From: Armatimonadaceae bacterium | GTDB lineage: Bacteria; Armatimonadota; Armatimonadia; Armatimonadales; Armatimonadaceae | DNA: 64,000 bases | Direction of reading: 5' to 3' | Assembly (NCBI GenBank): GCA_030447685.1 | Contig: JAUJOK010000005.1 | Coordinates: forward strand, 62,001-126,000 | Part shown: one piece after another, positions 34,301 to 42,736 of the stretch | Layout of the letters: each line of letters opens with the position of its first letter | Position numbering within the stretch: the first letter of the stretch is position 1 | Made by a program: the position numbers and the translations under genes | Notes under the pieces: generated by a model | Told to the model about the DNA's origin: nothing | What the model saw: only the letters and a program-made list of their open reading frames with translations | The model's database searches: none

Positions 34301-36386
34301 AATCGTGCGCGAGGTGTTTCTCAAGGAACTGCGCGAAACCCTGCGCGACCGCCGCAGTCTGCTGGTGATGTTCGGTGTCCCGCTGCTGCTGTACCCACTC
34401 CTGACGCTCGCCACCGCCTCGCTGGGCACCTCGACGATGCGCCGGATGTCCGAGCGGCGGGCACCCGTGGCCGTGGTCAACGGGGAGGACGCGCCGGGCC
34501 TTGTGCGCCGTATCGAGCGTTCCCGGAGCGGCCTTCGGCTCGCCGCGCCCGCCGCAGCTACGGATGCGCGGCTCGCCCTGGCAGCGGGCCGGGTGGATGC
34601 GGTGCTGATCGTGCCGCCGCACTTCGAGCGGGACGCGCTGGCGGCGGCGGCAGCGGCGGCGCAGGATACCCGAATCCGGGTGCAGATAGACCGCAGCCGC
34701 ACGGCATCGACATTCACGGAGAACAAGATCAACCGGGTTCTGGACGGCTACGAGCGCGACATCATCCGGGAGCGGCTGCGGGCGCGCAGCCTCCCGCCCC
34801 ATCTCGTCCGCCCACTGGCGACGGTGACGGAAAATATCGCGCCGCCGCAGCGGCAGACGGGGACTTCGCTCTCTTATATTTTGCCGATGCTGCTGCTGGT
34901 GACAGGAATGCTGGGCGCGTTCTTCCCCGCTGTCAACGCCACCACATCGGAGCGCGAACTGGGGACGCTGGAAACGCTGCTGGTGACGCCCGCACGCAAA
35001 CTCGAACTGCTGGCCGGGAAAAGCGCGCTGGTGCTGCTGGCGGGCCTGCTGACGGCGGGTATCAACCTGCTCAGCATGACGCTCGTTTTCTGGCGTATCG
35101 CCTCACAGTCACCAGGGGGGGCGCTGGCATTTTCTCTCGACCCCGGCACGCTGGGCCTTGTCTACCTGGCCGTCGCGCCGACCATTCTGTTCTTCGCCGC
35201 CGCCGTGCTGGTGGTCGGCCTGTTCGCGCGCAACTACCGCGAAGCGAACTCCTACCTGACACCGGTGATGCTGCTTACCTTCGTCCCCCTGTTCGTCAGC
35301 CTCACCGAGCCGAAAACGACGCCCGCCCTGCTTATCACTCCGACCGTCAATACGTCGATCATCATCCGCGATGTGCTGACCGGGCAGGCAACGGCAGGCG
35401 CGTTCCTGCTGGCGTTTCTGTCGTCATCGCTGTACGCCGGGCTGATGCTCAGTCTGGCCGCCCGGCTGTTCCGCACGGAAGATCTGGTGAACCCGGCCTG
35501 GGAACCCCTGTCGCTGAAGGGTCTGGGACGACGCAGCAAAGACGCCGCGCCGCGAGCGCGCCGCCTGCCCGCCGCCGACGAGGCCCTGATGCTGTTCGCT
35601 GTCTCGCTGGCGCTGGTCTTTTATGTCAGCCCGTCCGGAGCGGCCTGGGGTGTGCTGCCGCTGGTGGCGGTGAACGAACTCCTGCTTATCGCCGCGCCCG
35701 CGCTTTTCTTTGCGTGGCTGTTTCGCTGGCGCTGGGTGGAGACGTTCGCGTGGCGCAAAGCGGGCGCACGGGAATGGCTGGGAGCGGCTCTGATGGGCGT
35801 CGGGCTGGTGCCTGTTGTCGGCGCGGTGGTCGCGCTTCAAGGCCGCATCTGGCCGCCGAACCCGGAGTTCGCCCGCGCGATGGCAAATCTGTTTCTGCCC
35901 GCGCTCCAGCATAATCCCCTTCTCACGGTAGTCGGCGTGGCCCTGCTTGCCGGGGTCTGTGAGGAGATCCTGTACCGTGGCCCGATACAGACGGCGCTGG
36001 CGCGGCGTCTGCCGCCCTGGCTGGCGCTCGGTGTCGGCGGCTTCCTGTTCGGCGCGGCGCACCTGTATGCGGAGGGCCTGATTCCCATCACCCTGGCCGG
36101 TATCATGCTCGGTTGGGTCGTTCTGCGCGGCGGCTCCATTTTTCCGGCGATGCTCCTGCACTTCGTGTACGACGCCGTGAAGCTGGCGACGTTCGCCTAT
36201 ATGATCCGCACCGAGGGGCCGGAGCGCGCCCTTCAGCTTGCCACCCGCCCCGACACGGCGATAAGCGGCTCGGACGTAACCTATCTGATCGGCGGCATCG
36301 TTTTGCTGCTTCTGGGACTCGTCCTTCTCCAATCGGCATACCGGAATCGCGCCGCGACAGGCAGAATCACCTCAGACGAACGATAG
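34290..36386 (+). CDS. ABC-2 permease fused to a CPBP intramembrane protease (NatB-CPBP)
   Basis: A 698-residue fusion. The first 400 residues are a NatB/YhaP-type ABC-2 permease: first helix 'SLLVMFGVPLLLYPLLTLA', a periplasmic domain, then a block of helices beginning 'SYILPMLLLVTGMLGAFFPAVNATTSERELGTLETLLVTP'. After a basic linker ('RRSKDAAPRARRLPAADE') the second half is a CPBP (Abi/CAAX protease-like) domain with 'AGVCEEILYRGPIQTAL' (EExxxR), 'FGAAHLYAEG' and 'LLHFVYDAVKL', the three metal-site motifs. I infer an exporter whose permease carries its own membrane protease. It is translated with the preceding ATPase. Confidence 0.9.
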   Translation: MRLEIVREVFLKELRETLRDRRSLLVMFGVPLLLYPLLTLATASLGTSTMRRMSERRAPVAVVNGEDAPGLVRRIERSRSGLRLAAPAAATDARLALAAGRVDAVLIVPPHFERDALAAAAAAAQDTRIRVQIDRSRTASTFTENKINRVLDGYERDIIRERLRARSLPPHLVRPLATVTENIAPPQRQTGTSLSYILPMLLLVTGMLGAFFPAVNATTSERELGTLETLLVTPARKLELLAGKSALVLLAGLLTAGINLLSMTLVFWRIASQSPGGALAFSLDPGTLGLVYLAVAPTILFFAAAVLVVGLFARNYREANSYLTPVMLLTFVPLFVSLTEPKTTPALLITPTVNTSIIIRDVLTGQATAGAFLLAFLSSSLYAGLMLSLAARLFRTEDLVNPAWEPLSLKGLGRRSKDAAPRARRLPAADEALMLFAVSLALVFYVSPSGAAWGVLPLVAVNELLLIAAPALFFAWLFRWRWVETFAWRKAGAREWLGAALMGVGLVPVVGAVVALQGRIWPPNPEFARAMANLFLPALQHNPLLTVVGVALLAGVCEEILYRGPIQTALARRLPPWLALGVGGFLFGAAHLYAEGLIPITLAGIMLGWVVLRGGSIFPAMLLHFVYDAVKLATFAYMIRTEGPERALQLATRPDTAISGSDVTYLIGGIVLLLLGLVLLQSAYRNRAATGRITSDER

Positions 36387-36398
36387 CAAAAGCGGCGG

Positions 36399-37382
36399 TC
36401 ATGCACCCCGGCTCTTTTCGCTCAGAACAGCTTCGGCAAGGCTCCACCCACTTACCAACGCGCCTTCGATGCGCGGGCCGCCGCACCAATCGCCACACCA
36501 GCCCAGGCCAAGGCTGCGGTCCCAGAAGTAGCTATGGGGGAAAGTGACAGTCGGCTGGGCATAGCGCCAGCGGAATGATTGCGCTTTCCGAATCGAAGGA
36601 GATTCGACAATATCACGGAGCGCCGCCAGAATCTGCCCGCGCACCAACTCCGGGTCCGATTCCCCCTGCGCCGCGCTCCACGTTCCCTGCGCGTGGACCA
36701 CCAGCGCAAGCGGCGCACCGGCATTGCGCTTGGTGTGGTCACGCGATACCCACGCCACTACCGGATGCTTTACCTCCAGCGCGGGCCAGTCGGCGTCCAG
36801 ATCCTGCTCCAGCCGCGCCAGAACTGTCCACGCCGGGTCGAACTGGACGGCGGCAAGCGGTGCGGTGTCGAGGAACTCACCCACAAGCGGAATGATCTGC
36901 GCCGGGGGCAGGTTCAGCACCAGGCAGCGGGAAGAAAACGTCTCGCCCGCCTCGCTCTGCGCCGCCCACGTTTCGCCATTGCGCCGCACAGTCACGACGC
37001 GCGTCTCGGTGCGAACATCCCGCAGTCCCTGCGCCATTCGCTTCGGCAGCTCGCTCATGCCGTGTGGCGGCGCATAGCGCGCATGGCTCGGCGGGCGCTC
37101 GCGCAGAGTGCCGTCCCAGAGGGGGAACCCGTGGCTCCACACCCGAAGCCACCCGTCCCGTATTCCCTGCTTCACCAAGCCGCGCAGGCGCTCGCCGCGC
37201 GCAGTAAAGAACTGTGCGCCGTGATCTATACGCATGTCGTCCCAGCGCCGGGTAGCGGCCCGCCCACCGACGCCGCGCGCCTTGTCCAGCAGCCGCACCC
37301 GCAGTCCCCGGCTTTGAACATCCTGAGCGAACGCCAGCCCCGCCAGACCGGCTCCAATCACCAGCACGTCCGTTTCATCCAT
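36399..37382 (-). CDS. FAD-dependent oxidoreductase, renalase-like
   Basis: A 327-residue flavoprotein with 'DVLVIGAGLAGLAFAQDVQSRGLRVRLLDKARGVGGRAATRR' (FAD-binding dinucleotide fold) and 'DHGAQFFTARGERLRGLV'. The C-terminus has 'WRYAQPTVTF' and 'LGLGWCGDWCGGPRIEGALVSGWSLAEAVL', the FAD-closing motif of the renalase/NAD(P)-amine oxidoreductase group. Bacterial members oxidise off-pathway dihydro-NAD isomers, so a metabolite-repair role is likely but inferred. It stands alone on the minus strand. Confidence 0.88.
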   Translation of the reverse strand: MDETDVLVIGAGLAGLAFAQDVQSRGLRVRLLDKARGVGGRAATRRWDDMRIDHGAQFFTARGERLRGLVKQGIRDGWLRVWSHGFPLWDGTLRERPPSHARYAPPHGMSELPKRMAQGLRDVRTETRVVTVRRNGETWAAQSEAGETFSSRCLVLNLPPAQIIPLVGEFLDTAPLAAVQFDPAWTVLARLEQDLDADWPALEVKHPVVAWVSRDHTKRNAGAPLALVVHAQGTWSAAQGESDPELVRGQILAALRDIVESPSIRKAQSFRWRYAQPTVTFPHSYFWDRSLGLGWCGDWCGGPRIEGALVSGWSLAEAVLSEKSRGA

Positions 37383-37415
37383 GCGTTCATTATGGCACGC
37401 GACTTCTGTATTCGT

Positions 37416-37462
37416 TTTTGCCCCCCCTGCCCCCCAAGTTTGCGGGGTTCATGGGGGCAAAA
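37416..37462. repeat. Inverted repeat between divergent genes
   Basis: TTTTGCCCCC (37416-37425) pairs with GGGGGCAAAA (37453-37462), with a further CCCC/GGGG pairing inside. It is 34 bases upstream of the renalase-like start and about 70 upstream of the small protein gene. It could act as a bidirectional terminator or operator. Confidence 0.45.
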
Positions 37463-37533
37463 TACATATGAATAGGAGGAGAAGGTTTCGCGCCTGACGA
37501 ATGACACGCTAACTTAGCGCAGGAGGATCAGGC

Positions 37534-37728
37534 ATGGCGTACGAAGTGAAGTCCAAAAAGTCCGGGCAGACGTATTACCTGCATTCCCGGCCCAGCAGCA
37601 ACGGCAAGACCAAGGTATACTTCTTCGCCCGTGAGGTGAAAGACGGCGCGATGGATGCACTGCCGGATGGTTACACCGTGGTCGAGATGGAGCGCACCGG
37701 CCTCCCGTTGCTTAAAAAGAAAAACTGA
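37534..37728 (+). CDS. Conserved small basic protein of unknown function
   Basis: A 64-residue protein: 'MAYEVKSKKSGQTYYLHSR', then 'KVYFFAREVKDGAMDALPDGYTVVEMERTGLPLLKKK'. It begins with a good ribosome binding site (AGGAGG about 10 bases upstream) and is followed by a strong terminator, so it is a real single-gene unit. Small proteins with a 'KGxxYYLH..' or 'YYFS' strand are widespread near ribosomal or stress genes, but I cannot name a function. Confidence 0.75.
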   Translation: MAYEVKSKKSGQTYYLHSRPSSNGKTKVYFFAREVKDGAMDALPDGYTVVEMERTGLPLLKKKN

Positions 37729-37796
37729 CCGCCGCCGCCGCCGCTCCGTGTGGTGATGGCGGCCAGAGGCGGCTTTGACCGAGCAGTCCTGACCTT

Positions 37797-37825
37797 AAAG
37801 GGGTGTCCCTCAGACACCCCTTTTT
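37797..37825 (+). terminator. Rho-independent terminator after the small protein gene
   Basis: AAAGGGGTGTC pairs perfectly with GACACCCCTTT around a five-base loop, followed by a T run. Only 69 bases separate it from the small protein's stop. Confidence 0.9.
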
Positions 37826-37862
37826 ATTGCCTTCTCCCCTTTTACCCCGTGGGTGCGCCTTC

Positions 37863-37891
37863 TTGACAGCGAGTGTTAATGGCGGTACAAT
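37863..37891 (+). promoter_or_regulatory. Consensus promoter of the ZIP transporter gene
   Basis: TTGACA (37863-37868), 17-base spacer, TACAAT (37886-37891). It lies about 80 bases before the ZIP start, after the terminator of the upstream gene. Confidence 0.75.
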
Positions 37892-37972
37892 TGCAAAAGA
37901 TTATCAAAAAGAGGGCACCAAACGTGGCGGCGCAGGGGAAAATACAGGAGCGGCGGCGGCAGGGGCAGGACG

Positions 37973-38728
37973 ATGCATGACATTCTTGTCCGCACCACCA
38001 TCGCCACAGCCGTCGCTATTCTGGGAGGCGTTCTCGGTGTACTGATCGGGCGCGCGAGTCAGCGTTTCGGGGCGCTGGTGAACGCCGCCGCCGGCGCGCT
38101 GCTGGCCGTCACCCTTATCTCCCTTCTGCCCGAAGCCGCCGAATTTATCGCGCTTCCCGAACTCATTCTTGCCGTCGCTTCCGGGTATGCGGTTTTCTTT
38201 CTGGTCGGCAAATACGTCAGCCCCCTTTGCCCCGCCTGCGCCGCCGGGCATATCGACGCCCACACGCCGGTTCATTTCGGGCGTATGACGGTTCTGCTGG
38301 TGATAGCGCTGACGCTGCATTCGCTTATGGACGGCGTGGCGGTCGCGGCGGGGCACGGACTTCATCACGGCTCGGATATGTCGCTTCTGTTCGCCGTCTC
38401 CTTCCATAAGCTGCCGGAAGGGCTGGCCCTGGCGGCGCTGCTGCTGGGCGCGGGTTACACGCCACGGACCGCGCTGCTGTGGACAATCGGTATCGAGATG
38501 ACGACGCAGGTAGGGGGACTGCTGGGAATATTCGCGCTTCGGAATGTGCCCGCCTTCTATCTCGGAGCAACGCTCGCGCATGTCGGCGGCGGCTTTTTGT
38601 ATCTGGTTCTGCATCCGCTGCTCGGCAGGAGCGTCGCTCGTGGAAAAGCATCGCAGATCGGTTATGGGACGCTCGGCTTCGCCTCGGTTGCGCTCCTTTT
38701 GTGGAGCCTGAACCGCCTCAGCCATTGA
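37973..38728 (+). CDS. ZIP family metal transporter
   Basis: A 251-residue membrane protein with about eight helices. Characteristic helix-4/5 motifs are 'LVIALTLHSLMDGVAVAAGHGLHHG' (HxxxDG) and 'AVSFHKLPEGLALAALLLG' (HxxPEG), the metal path of ZIP proteins. It opens with 'TTIATAVAILGGVLGVLIGR'. Substrates in this family are zinc, iron or manganese; the sequence does not decide among them. It is monocistronic from its own promoter. Confidence 0.93.
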   Translation: MHDILVRTTIATAVAILGGVLGVLIGRASQRFGALVNAAAGALLAVTLISLLPEAAEFIALPELILAVASGYAVFFLVGKYVSPLCPACAAGHIDAHTPVHFGRMTVLLVIALTLHSLMDGVAVAAGHGLHHGSDMSLLFAVSFHKLPEGLALAALLLGAGYTPRTALLWTIGIEMTTQVGGLLGIFALRNVPAFYLGATLAHVGGGFLYLVLHPLLGRSVARGKASQIGYGTLGFASVALLLWSLNRLSH

Positions 38729-38731
38729 CTG

Positions 38732-38890
38732 GCCCCGTCCCTGAAGGAACGGGCTGTTCGAAGCAGAAAAGCCCCCTGAAGGGGACTGATGTCACCGGTC
38801 AGGGCTTACTCAATAAGGGCTTACAATGTTCTCCAGCCCCATTTATGGGGCTTCTCTTTACGAAACAGCCCATTCCTTCAGGGACGGGGC
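38732..38890. repeat. 159-bp inverted-repeat element (family B) between the ZIP gene and lysA
   Basis: The ends are imperfect inverted repeats of about 29 bases beginning GCCCCGTCCCTGAAGGAA, differing by one substitution and one extra T. Inside are two further palindromes (AGCCCC...GGGGCT near 38835-38855 is one). The element fills most of the 300-base gap and has no coding sequence. It could be a miniature transposable element, or a folded RNA ending the ZIP message. Confidence 0.6.
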
Positions 38891-38912
38891 TTGTCTTCGC
38901 TCGTGCCTGAAA

Positions 38913-38941
38913 TTGACACCCTGCCCCTTCCGTGGTAGGAT
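38913..38941 (+). promoter_or_regulatory. Promoter of lysA
   Basis: TTGACA (38913-38918), 17-base spacer, TAGGAT (38936-38941), just past the inverted-repeat element. Transcription would start near 38948, about 80 bases before the lysA ATG. No riboswitch was recognised in that leader. Confidence 0.65.
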
Positions 38942-39029
38942 TTTTTTCAGTAGCGCGGCTGGCCGCCCCGGCGGGGGGGACGCCGCGTTATTTTTACCGC
39001 TTCTTGTTTGTGGAAAGGATACGCGGAGG

Positions 39030-40364
39030 ATGTTACTGGGCACGCAGGCCGTGAACGACGCCGGACATTTGGAGATCGGCGGGTGCGATACCGTCGATCT
39101 GGCCCGGCAGTTCGGCACGCCGCTGTATGTGGTGGACGAGACGGCTTTGCGCGACAACTGCCGCCGCTATCAGGCCGCATTCGCGGCGCGCTATCCCGGC
39201 GAAAGCGAAGTTTCCTATGCCGGTAAGGCGTTCCTGGTCACGGCGATGGCGCGGCTTGTCGAGGAAGAAAGGCTGTCGCTGGATGTGGCATCGAGCGGCG
39301 AACTGTACACGGCGCTTCAGGCGGGCTTTCCCCCGGAGCGTATCCTGCACCACGGCAACTACAAGTCGGACGAAGAATTGACCATGGCCCTGGATGCCGG
39401 TGTGGGCCGTATCGTCGTGGATAACTTCTTCGAGCTGCGCCGCCTGAACAGTGTGGCCGGTGAAGCGGGCCGCGTGCAGCCGATTCTGCTGCGCGTCGCG
39501 CCCGGCATCGACCCGCACACGCATCGCCGCATCCGCACCGGCCAGGAAGACAGCAAATTCGGCCTGAACGTGCGCGACGGCGCGGCGATGGAGGCGATTC
39601 AGGAAGCCCTGCGGATGCCCAACATCAAGCTGCTGGGTATCCACTGTCATATCGGTTCGCAGCTTCTGGATGCCAAGTCGCACGAGGACGCCATCGATGT
39701 GATGGTTGCGTTTCTGGCGGAGATACGCGAGCGCACCGGTCAGACAATGGCGGAATTGAACATCGGCGGCGGCCTCGGTGTGCGCTACCTGCCCGATCAC
39801 AACCCGCCTACGTACGAAGAGTTCGCGGACCTCGTCTGCGGCGCGCTTACGACCTCGCTGAAGCGTTACGATCTCGCGCCGCCGCGCCTTTTGCAGGAGC
39901 CGGGCCGCGCGCTGATCGCCGAAACGGGCACGACCCTGTATACCATCGGGCCGACCAAGCGCATCAGTATCACCGAAGAGCCGGGTATCCGCTACTATGT
40001 GAGCGTAGACGGCGGCATGAGCGACAATCCCCGTCCGCAGTTGTATGACGCTGTCTATACGGCGATGATCGCCAACCGGGCCGGTCAGCCGCGCGACCGT
40101 GTGGTGACGATTGCCGGAAAGCACTGCGAAACCGACATCCTGATCTGGAACCTGCCGCTGGGCGACACCGATCAGGACGACATTCTGGCCGTGCAGTCTA
40201 CCGGCGCGTACAACCATGCGATGGCGTCGAACTACAACCGGTTCCGCCGCCCCACCGTCGTCTTCGTGCAGAACGGGCAGGCCGATGTGGTGTATGAGCG
40301 CGAAACGCTGGACGACCTTCTGAGCCGGGACCGCATACCCGAACGGCTGGCGAAGCGTTCGTAG
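39030..40364 (+). CDS. lysA: Diaminopimelate decarboxylase
   Basis: A 444-residue PLP enzyme converting meso-diaminopimelate to lysine. The PLP lysine is in 'VSYAGKAFL', with 'LSLDVASSGELYTAL', 'KFGLNVRDG', 'LLGIHCHIGSQLLD' and 'NIGGGLGVRY' further on, and the C-terminal Cys of the partner site in 'GKHCETDILIWNLPLG'. The start is the ATG at 39030 behind GGAGG. With dapF and dapL (59.5-62.1 kb) it covers the last steps of lysine synthesis, though the genes are unlinked. Confidence 0.96.
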   Translation: MLLGTQAVNDAGHLEIGGCDTVDLARQFGTPLYVVDETALRDNCRRYQAAFAARYPGESEVSYAGKAFLVTAMARLVEEERLSLDVASSGELYTALQAGFPPERILHHGNYKSDEELTMALDAGVGRIVVDNFFELRRLNSVAGEAGRVQPILLRVAPGIDPHTHRRIRTGQEDSKFGLNVRDGAAMEAIQEALRMPNIKLLGIHCHIGSQLLDAKSHEDAIDVMVAFLAEIRERTGQTMAELNIGGGLGVRYLPDHNPPTYEEFADLVCGALTTSLKRYDLAPPRLLQEPGRALIAETGTTLYTIGPTKRISITEEPGIRYYVSVDGGMSDNPRPQLYDAVYTAMIANRAGQPRDRVVTIAGKHCETDILIWNLPLGDTDQDDILAVQSTGAYNHAMASNYNRFRRPTVVFVQNGQADVVYERETLDDLLSRDRIPERLAKRS

Positions 40365-40382
40365 CAAAGACAGGAAGCACCG

Positions 40383-41015
40383 GTGTTAGAAAATTTCGAC
40401 ATCAGCCAGTTCCTCATGGTCATGGTGGCCCTGGTGCTGGGTATCACGGTCCACGAGTTCGCGCACGCCATCACCGCTGACCGCCTGGGCGACCCGACAC
40501 CGCGCTCGCAGGGGCGTGTCACGCTGTCGCCCGCCTCGCACCTGGACCCCGTAGGAACGATCTTCATGGTCGTGTCCTCTGTCATCGGCTTCGGTATCGG
40601 CTGGGGACGCCCGGTTTTGACCAATCCCGGCAACTACCGCATCAATCCGCGTGTCGCCGGGTCGCTGGTGGCGTTCGCCGGGCCGCTGTCGAATCTGGTT
40701 ATTGCCGCTTTCTTCTCGATTCTCATTCGCCTGCGCGTCTTTCCGCCGGGAGACGCCTTTTTCGTCCTTTCCAACCTGATCGTCCTCATCAATATCTATC
40801 TGTTCTTTTTCAATCTGATTCCGCTCTATCCGCTGGACGGCTCGCACCTGCTCGCTAATTCTATGCCCCCCGCAATGGCGGACGCTTACTACCGGTTCAT
40901 GGCGCAATGGGGTTTCTTAATATTCCTCGGCCTGGTCATGTCCCGCGTACTGGGCACCATTATCGGGCCACCGGCGCAGGCAGTCTTTGGTTTTCTTACC
41001 GGAATGCCGATTTAA
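40383..41015 (+). CDS. Site-2 protease family protein (small M50 rhomboid-free type)
   Basis: A 210-residue membrane metalloprotease with the zinc motif 'ITVHEFAHAITADRLGD' (HExxH) in the first helix and the third ligand in 'LIPLYPLDGSHLL' (xPLDG). It has about six helices and no PDZ domain, like the short bacterial M50 group of unknown substrate. The start is GTG at 40383. It lies between lysA and trpS with short gaps, as in many bacteria where this gene is next to trpS. Confidence 0.92.
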   Translation: MLENFDISQFLMVMVALVLGITVHEFAHAITADRLGDPTPRSQGRVTLSPASHLDPVGTIFMVVSSVIGFGIGWGRPVLTNPGNYRINPRVAGSLVAFAGPLSNLVIAAFFSILIRLRVFPPGDAFFVLSNLIVLINIYLFFFNLIPLYPLDGSHLLANSMPPAMADAYYRFMAQWGFLIFLGLVMSRVLGTIIGPPAQAVFGFLTGMPI

Positions 41016-41033
41016 CGACAGCAAGCAGAAGAA

Positions 41034-42077
41034 ATGACGACCACGAGGACTGAGAAAAAGCGGCTTCTTTCGGGCATGAAGCCGACGGGCGGCGGACGCC
41101 TGCACCTGGGAAACCTGGAAGGCGCGCTGCGCCCCTGGGTGCAGCTTCAGGACCAGTACGAGATGTTCTGCTTTATCGCCGACTGGCACGCGCTGACTAC
41201 CGAAGCCGGGCGCGCGGAGTCCATCGCCGAGGCATCGCGGGCGACGGCTCTGGACTACCTTTCCGCCGGTCTCGACCCCGAAAAGTGCGCCATCTTCCGC
41301 CAGTCGCACGTTCCCCAGCACGCCGAGTTGTACCTGCTGCTGGGCATGATGACGCCGGTATCCTGGCTGGAGCGCGTCCCGACCTATAAAGAGCAGCGCG
41401 AGCTGATGGCCGAGTACGAAGGCGGCGGCGCAGTCGGGGTCAGCTACGGCTTTATGGGCTACCCGGTGCTTCAGGCGGCGGATATTCTTATCTACCGCGC
41501 CCACGCCGTCCCCGTCGGCAAGGACCAGGCCGCGCACCTGGAGCTTTCCCGCGAGATCGCCCGGCGCTTCAACCATCTGTATGGCGTGGACATGTTCCCG
41601 GAACCGAAGGCCCTTATCAGCGAAGACACCGGTGTACTTCCCGGCCTGGACGCGGATGCAAACGGCAAGGTGCGGAAGATGAGCACGTCCTACGCCAATG
41701 CTATTAACAACAGCGACACGCCGGACGAGATCACCGCCAAGCTGAAGACCGCCTTCACGTCCCCCACCAAGATAAAGAAGACCGACCCCGGCACGCCGGA
41801 GGGGTGCGCGGTATGCCAGCTTCGGCGTGTGTATGACCCGGCGGGCTATCAAACGCAGTGGGAAGAATGCCGATCCGGCGCGCGCGGCTGTGTCCAGAGC
41901 AAGCGGGAAACGACGGAGATTCTTATCGAGGCGCTGGCTCCCATGCGCGAGCGCCGCGCCCGCTACGAAGCCGACCCCGCCGAACTCGACCGTATTCTTC
42001 ACAACGGCGCGGAGCGCGCCGCCGCCGCCGCCGAGGACACCCTGAATCTGGTGCGCGGCGTGATGAAGCTGGTTTAA
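41034..42077 (+). CDS. trpS: Tryptophan-tRNA ligase
   Basis: A 347-residue class I synthetase. It has 'LLSGMKPTGGGRLHLGNLEGAL' (HxGH-like), 'FIADWHALT', 'YPVLQAADILIYRAHAVPVGKDQAAHLEL' and 'GKVRKMSTSYANAI' (KMSKS). The C-terminal half contains four cysteines ('GCAVCQ', 'WEECRSGARGC') in C-x2-C-x17-C-x6-C spacing, resembling the iron-sulfur site described in some TrpRS enzymes such as that of Thermotoga maritima. The following GrpB gene starts directly at the stop codon. Confidence 0.95.
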   Translation: MTTTRTEKKRLLSGMKPTGGGRLHLGNLEGALRPWVQLQDQYEMFCFIADWHALTTEAGRAESIAEASRATALDYLSAGLDPEKCAIFRQSHVPQHAELYLLLGMMTPVSWLERVPTYKEQRELMAEYEGGGAVGVSYGFMGYPVLQAADILIYRAHAVPVGKDQAAHLELSREIARRFNHLYGVDMFPEPKALISEDTGVLPGLDADANGKVRKMSTSYANAINNSDTPDEITAKLKTAFTSPTKIKKTDPGTPEGCAVCQLRRVYDPAGYQTQWEECRSGARGCVQSKRETTEILIEALAPMRERRARYEADPAELDRILHNGAERAAAAAEDTLNLVRGVMKLV

Positions 42078-42611
42078 ATGGTGTCCGAAAGCCTCCCTGG
42101 CCTCGGCCTGCGGGAAGACTGCGTCTGCGTCGCCGACTACCACCCGGCCTGGCCACACCTGTTCGAACAGGAAAGGGCGCGTATTGCGGCGGCCCTGGCC
42201 GCAGAAACCGTCCGTATCGAGCATATCGGCAGCACCGCCGTTCCCGGCCTGGCCGCCAAGCCTATTCTCGATATTGCCGTGGCCGTGGCCGATCTGGACG
42301 CCGCCGCGCCCCGTGTCATCGCCGCGCTCGAATCACTGGGGTATCTGTTCCGGGGCGAATACGGCCTTGCGGGGCGGCTTTACTTCGTTCGAGGCACCCC
42401 CCGGCGCACGCACCACCTGCATGTCGTTACCACCGGCAGCCCGCACTGGAATCACTGGCTCCAGTTTCGCGACTGTCTGCGGGCCGAACCCGAAACCGCC
42501 CGGCAGTACCGAGAACTGAAACAGGCGTTGGCGGGACGATTCTGCGAGAACCGTCCCGCTTATACCGAGAGCAAGACAGAGTTCATCGAGTCCCTGCTTG
42601 CCCGGCTTTAG
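42078..42611 (+). CDS. GrpB family protein (nucleotidyltransferase-like, UPF0157)
   Basis: A 177-residue protein with the GrpB pattern: 'VADYHPAWPHLFEQERARI', 'IEHIGSTAVPGLAAKPILDIAVAV' (nucleotidyltransferase-fold GS and D..D), and 'HHLHVVTTGSPHWNHWLQFRDCL'. GrpB domains are also found fused to dephospho-CoA kinase; the free form has no firm function. Its ATG follows the trpS stop without a gap. Confidence 0.9.
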   Translation: MVSESLPGLGLREDCVCVADYHPAWPHLFEQERARIAAALAAETVRIEHIGSTAVPGLAAKPILDIAVAVADLDAAAPRVIAALESLGYLFRGEYGLAGRLYFVRGTPRRTHHLHVVTTGSPHWNHWLQFRDCLRAEPETARQYRELKQALAGRFCENRPAYTESKTEFIESLLARL

Positions 42612-42635
42612 GCCCCATAACCACAGCGGTTCGCT

Positions 42636-42716
42636 CCCACTGTCAATCAGGTTTTCCAGGCAGCCGCCGATGAAGCGTTCCTCGTTATAGGCCGCCAATA
42701 GAGCGATGATACGCAT
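42636..42716 (-). pseudogene. Remnant of a glycosyltransferase family 2 N-terminus
   Basis: From the ATG at 42716 the first 27 codons read 'MRIIALLAAYNEERFIGGCL' and on, a textbook GT2 start (the 'AYNEE' strand of the nucleotide-sugar site). The similarity ends where the 3' end of GrpB begins, so the rest of the gene is lost. Confidence 0.55.
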
Positions 42717-42736
42717 GGATAACGAGGCGGCGGCTG

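Noticed and set aside
38946-39029. Lysine riboswitch before lysA
   Set aside because: The leader is only about 80 bases and shows no L-box sequence.
38826-40364. LysA starting at 38826
   Set aside because: The extension would translate the inverted-repeat element and the promoter.
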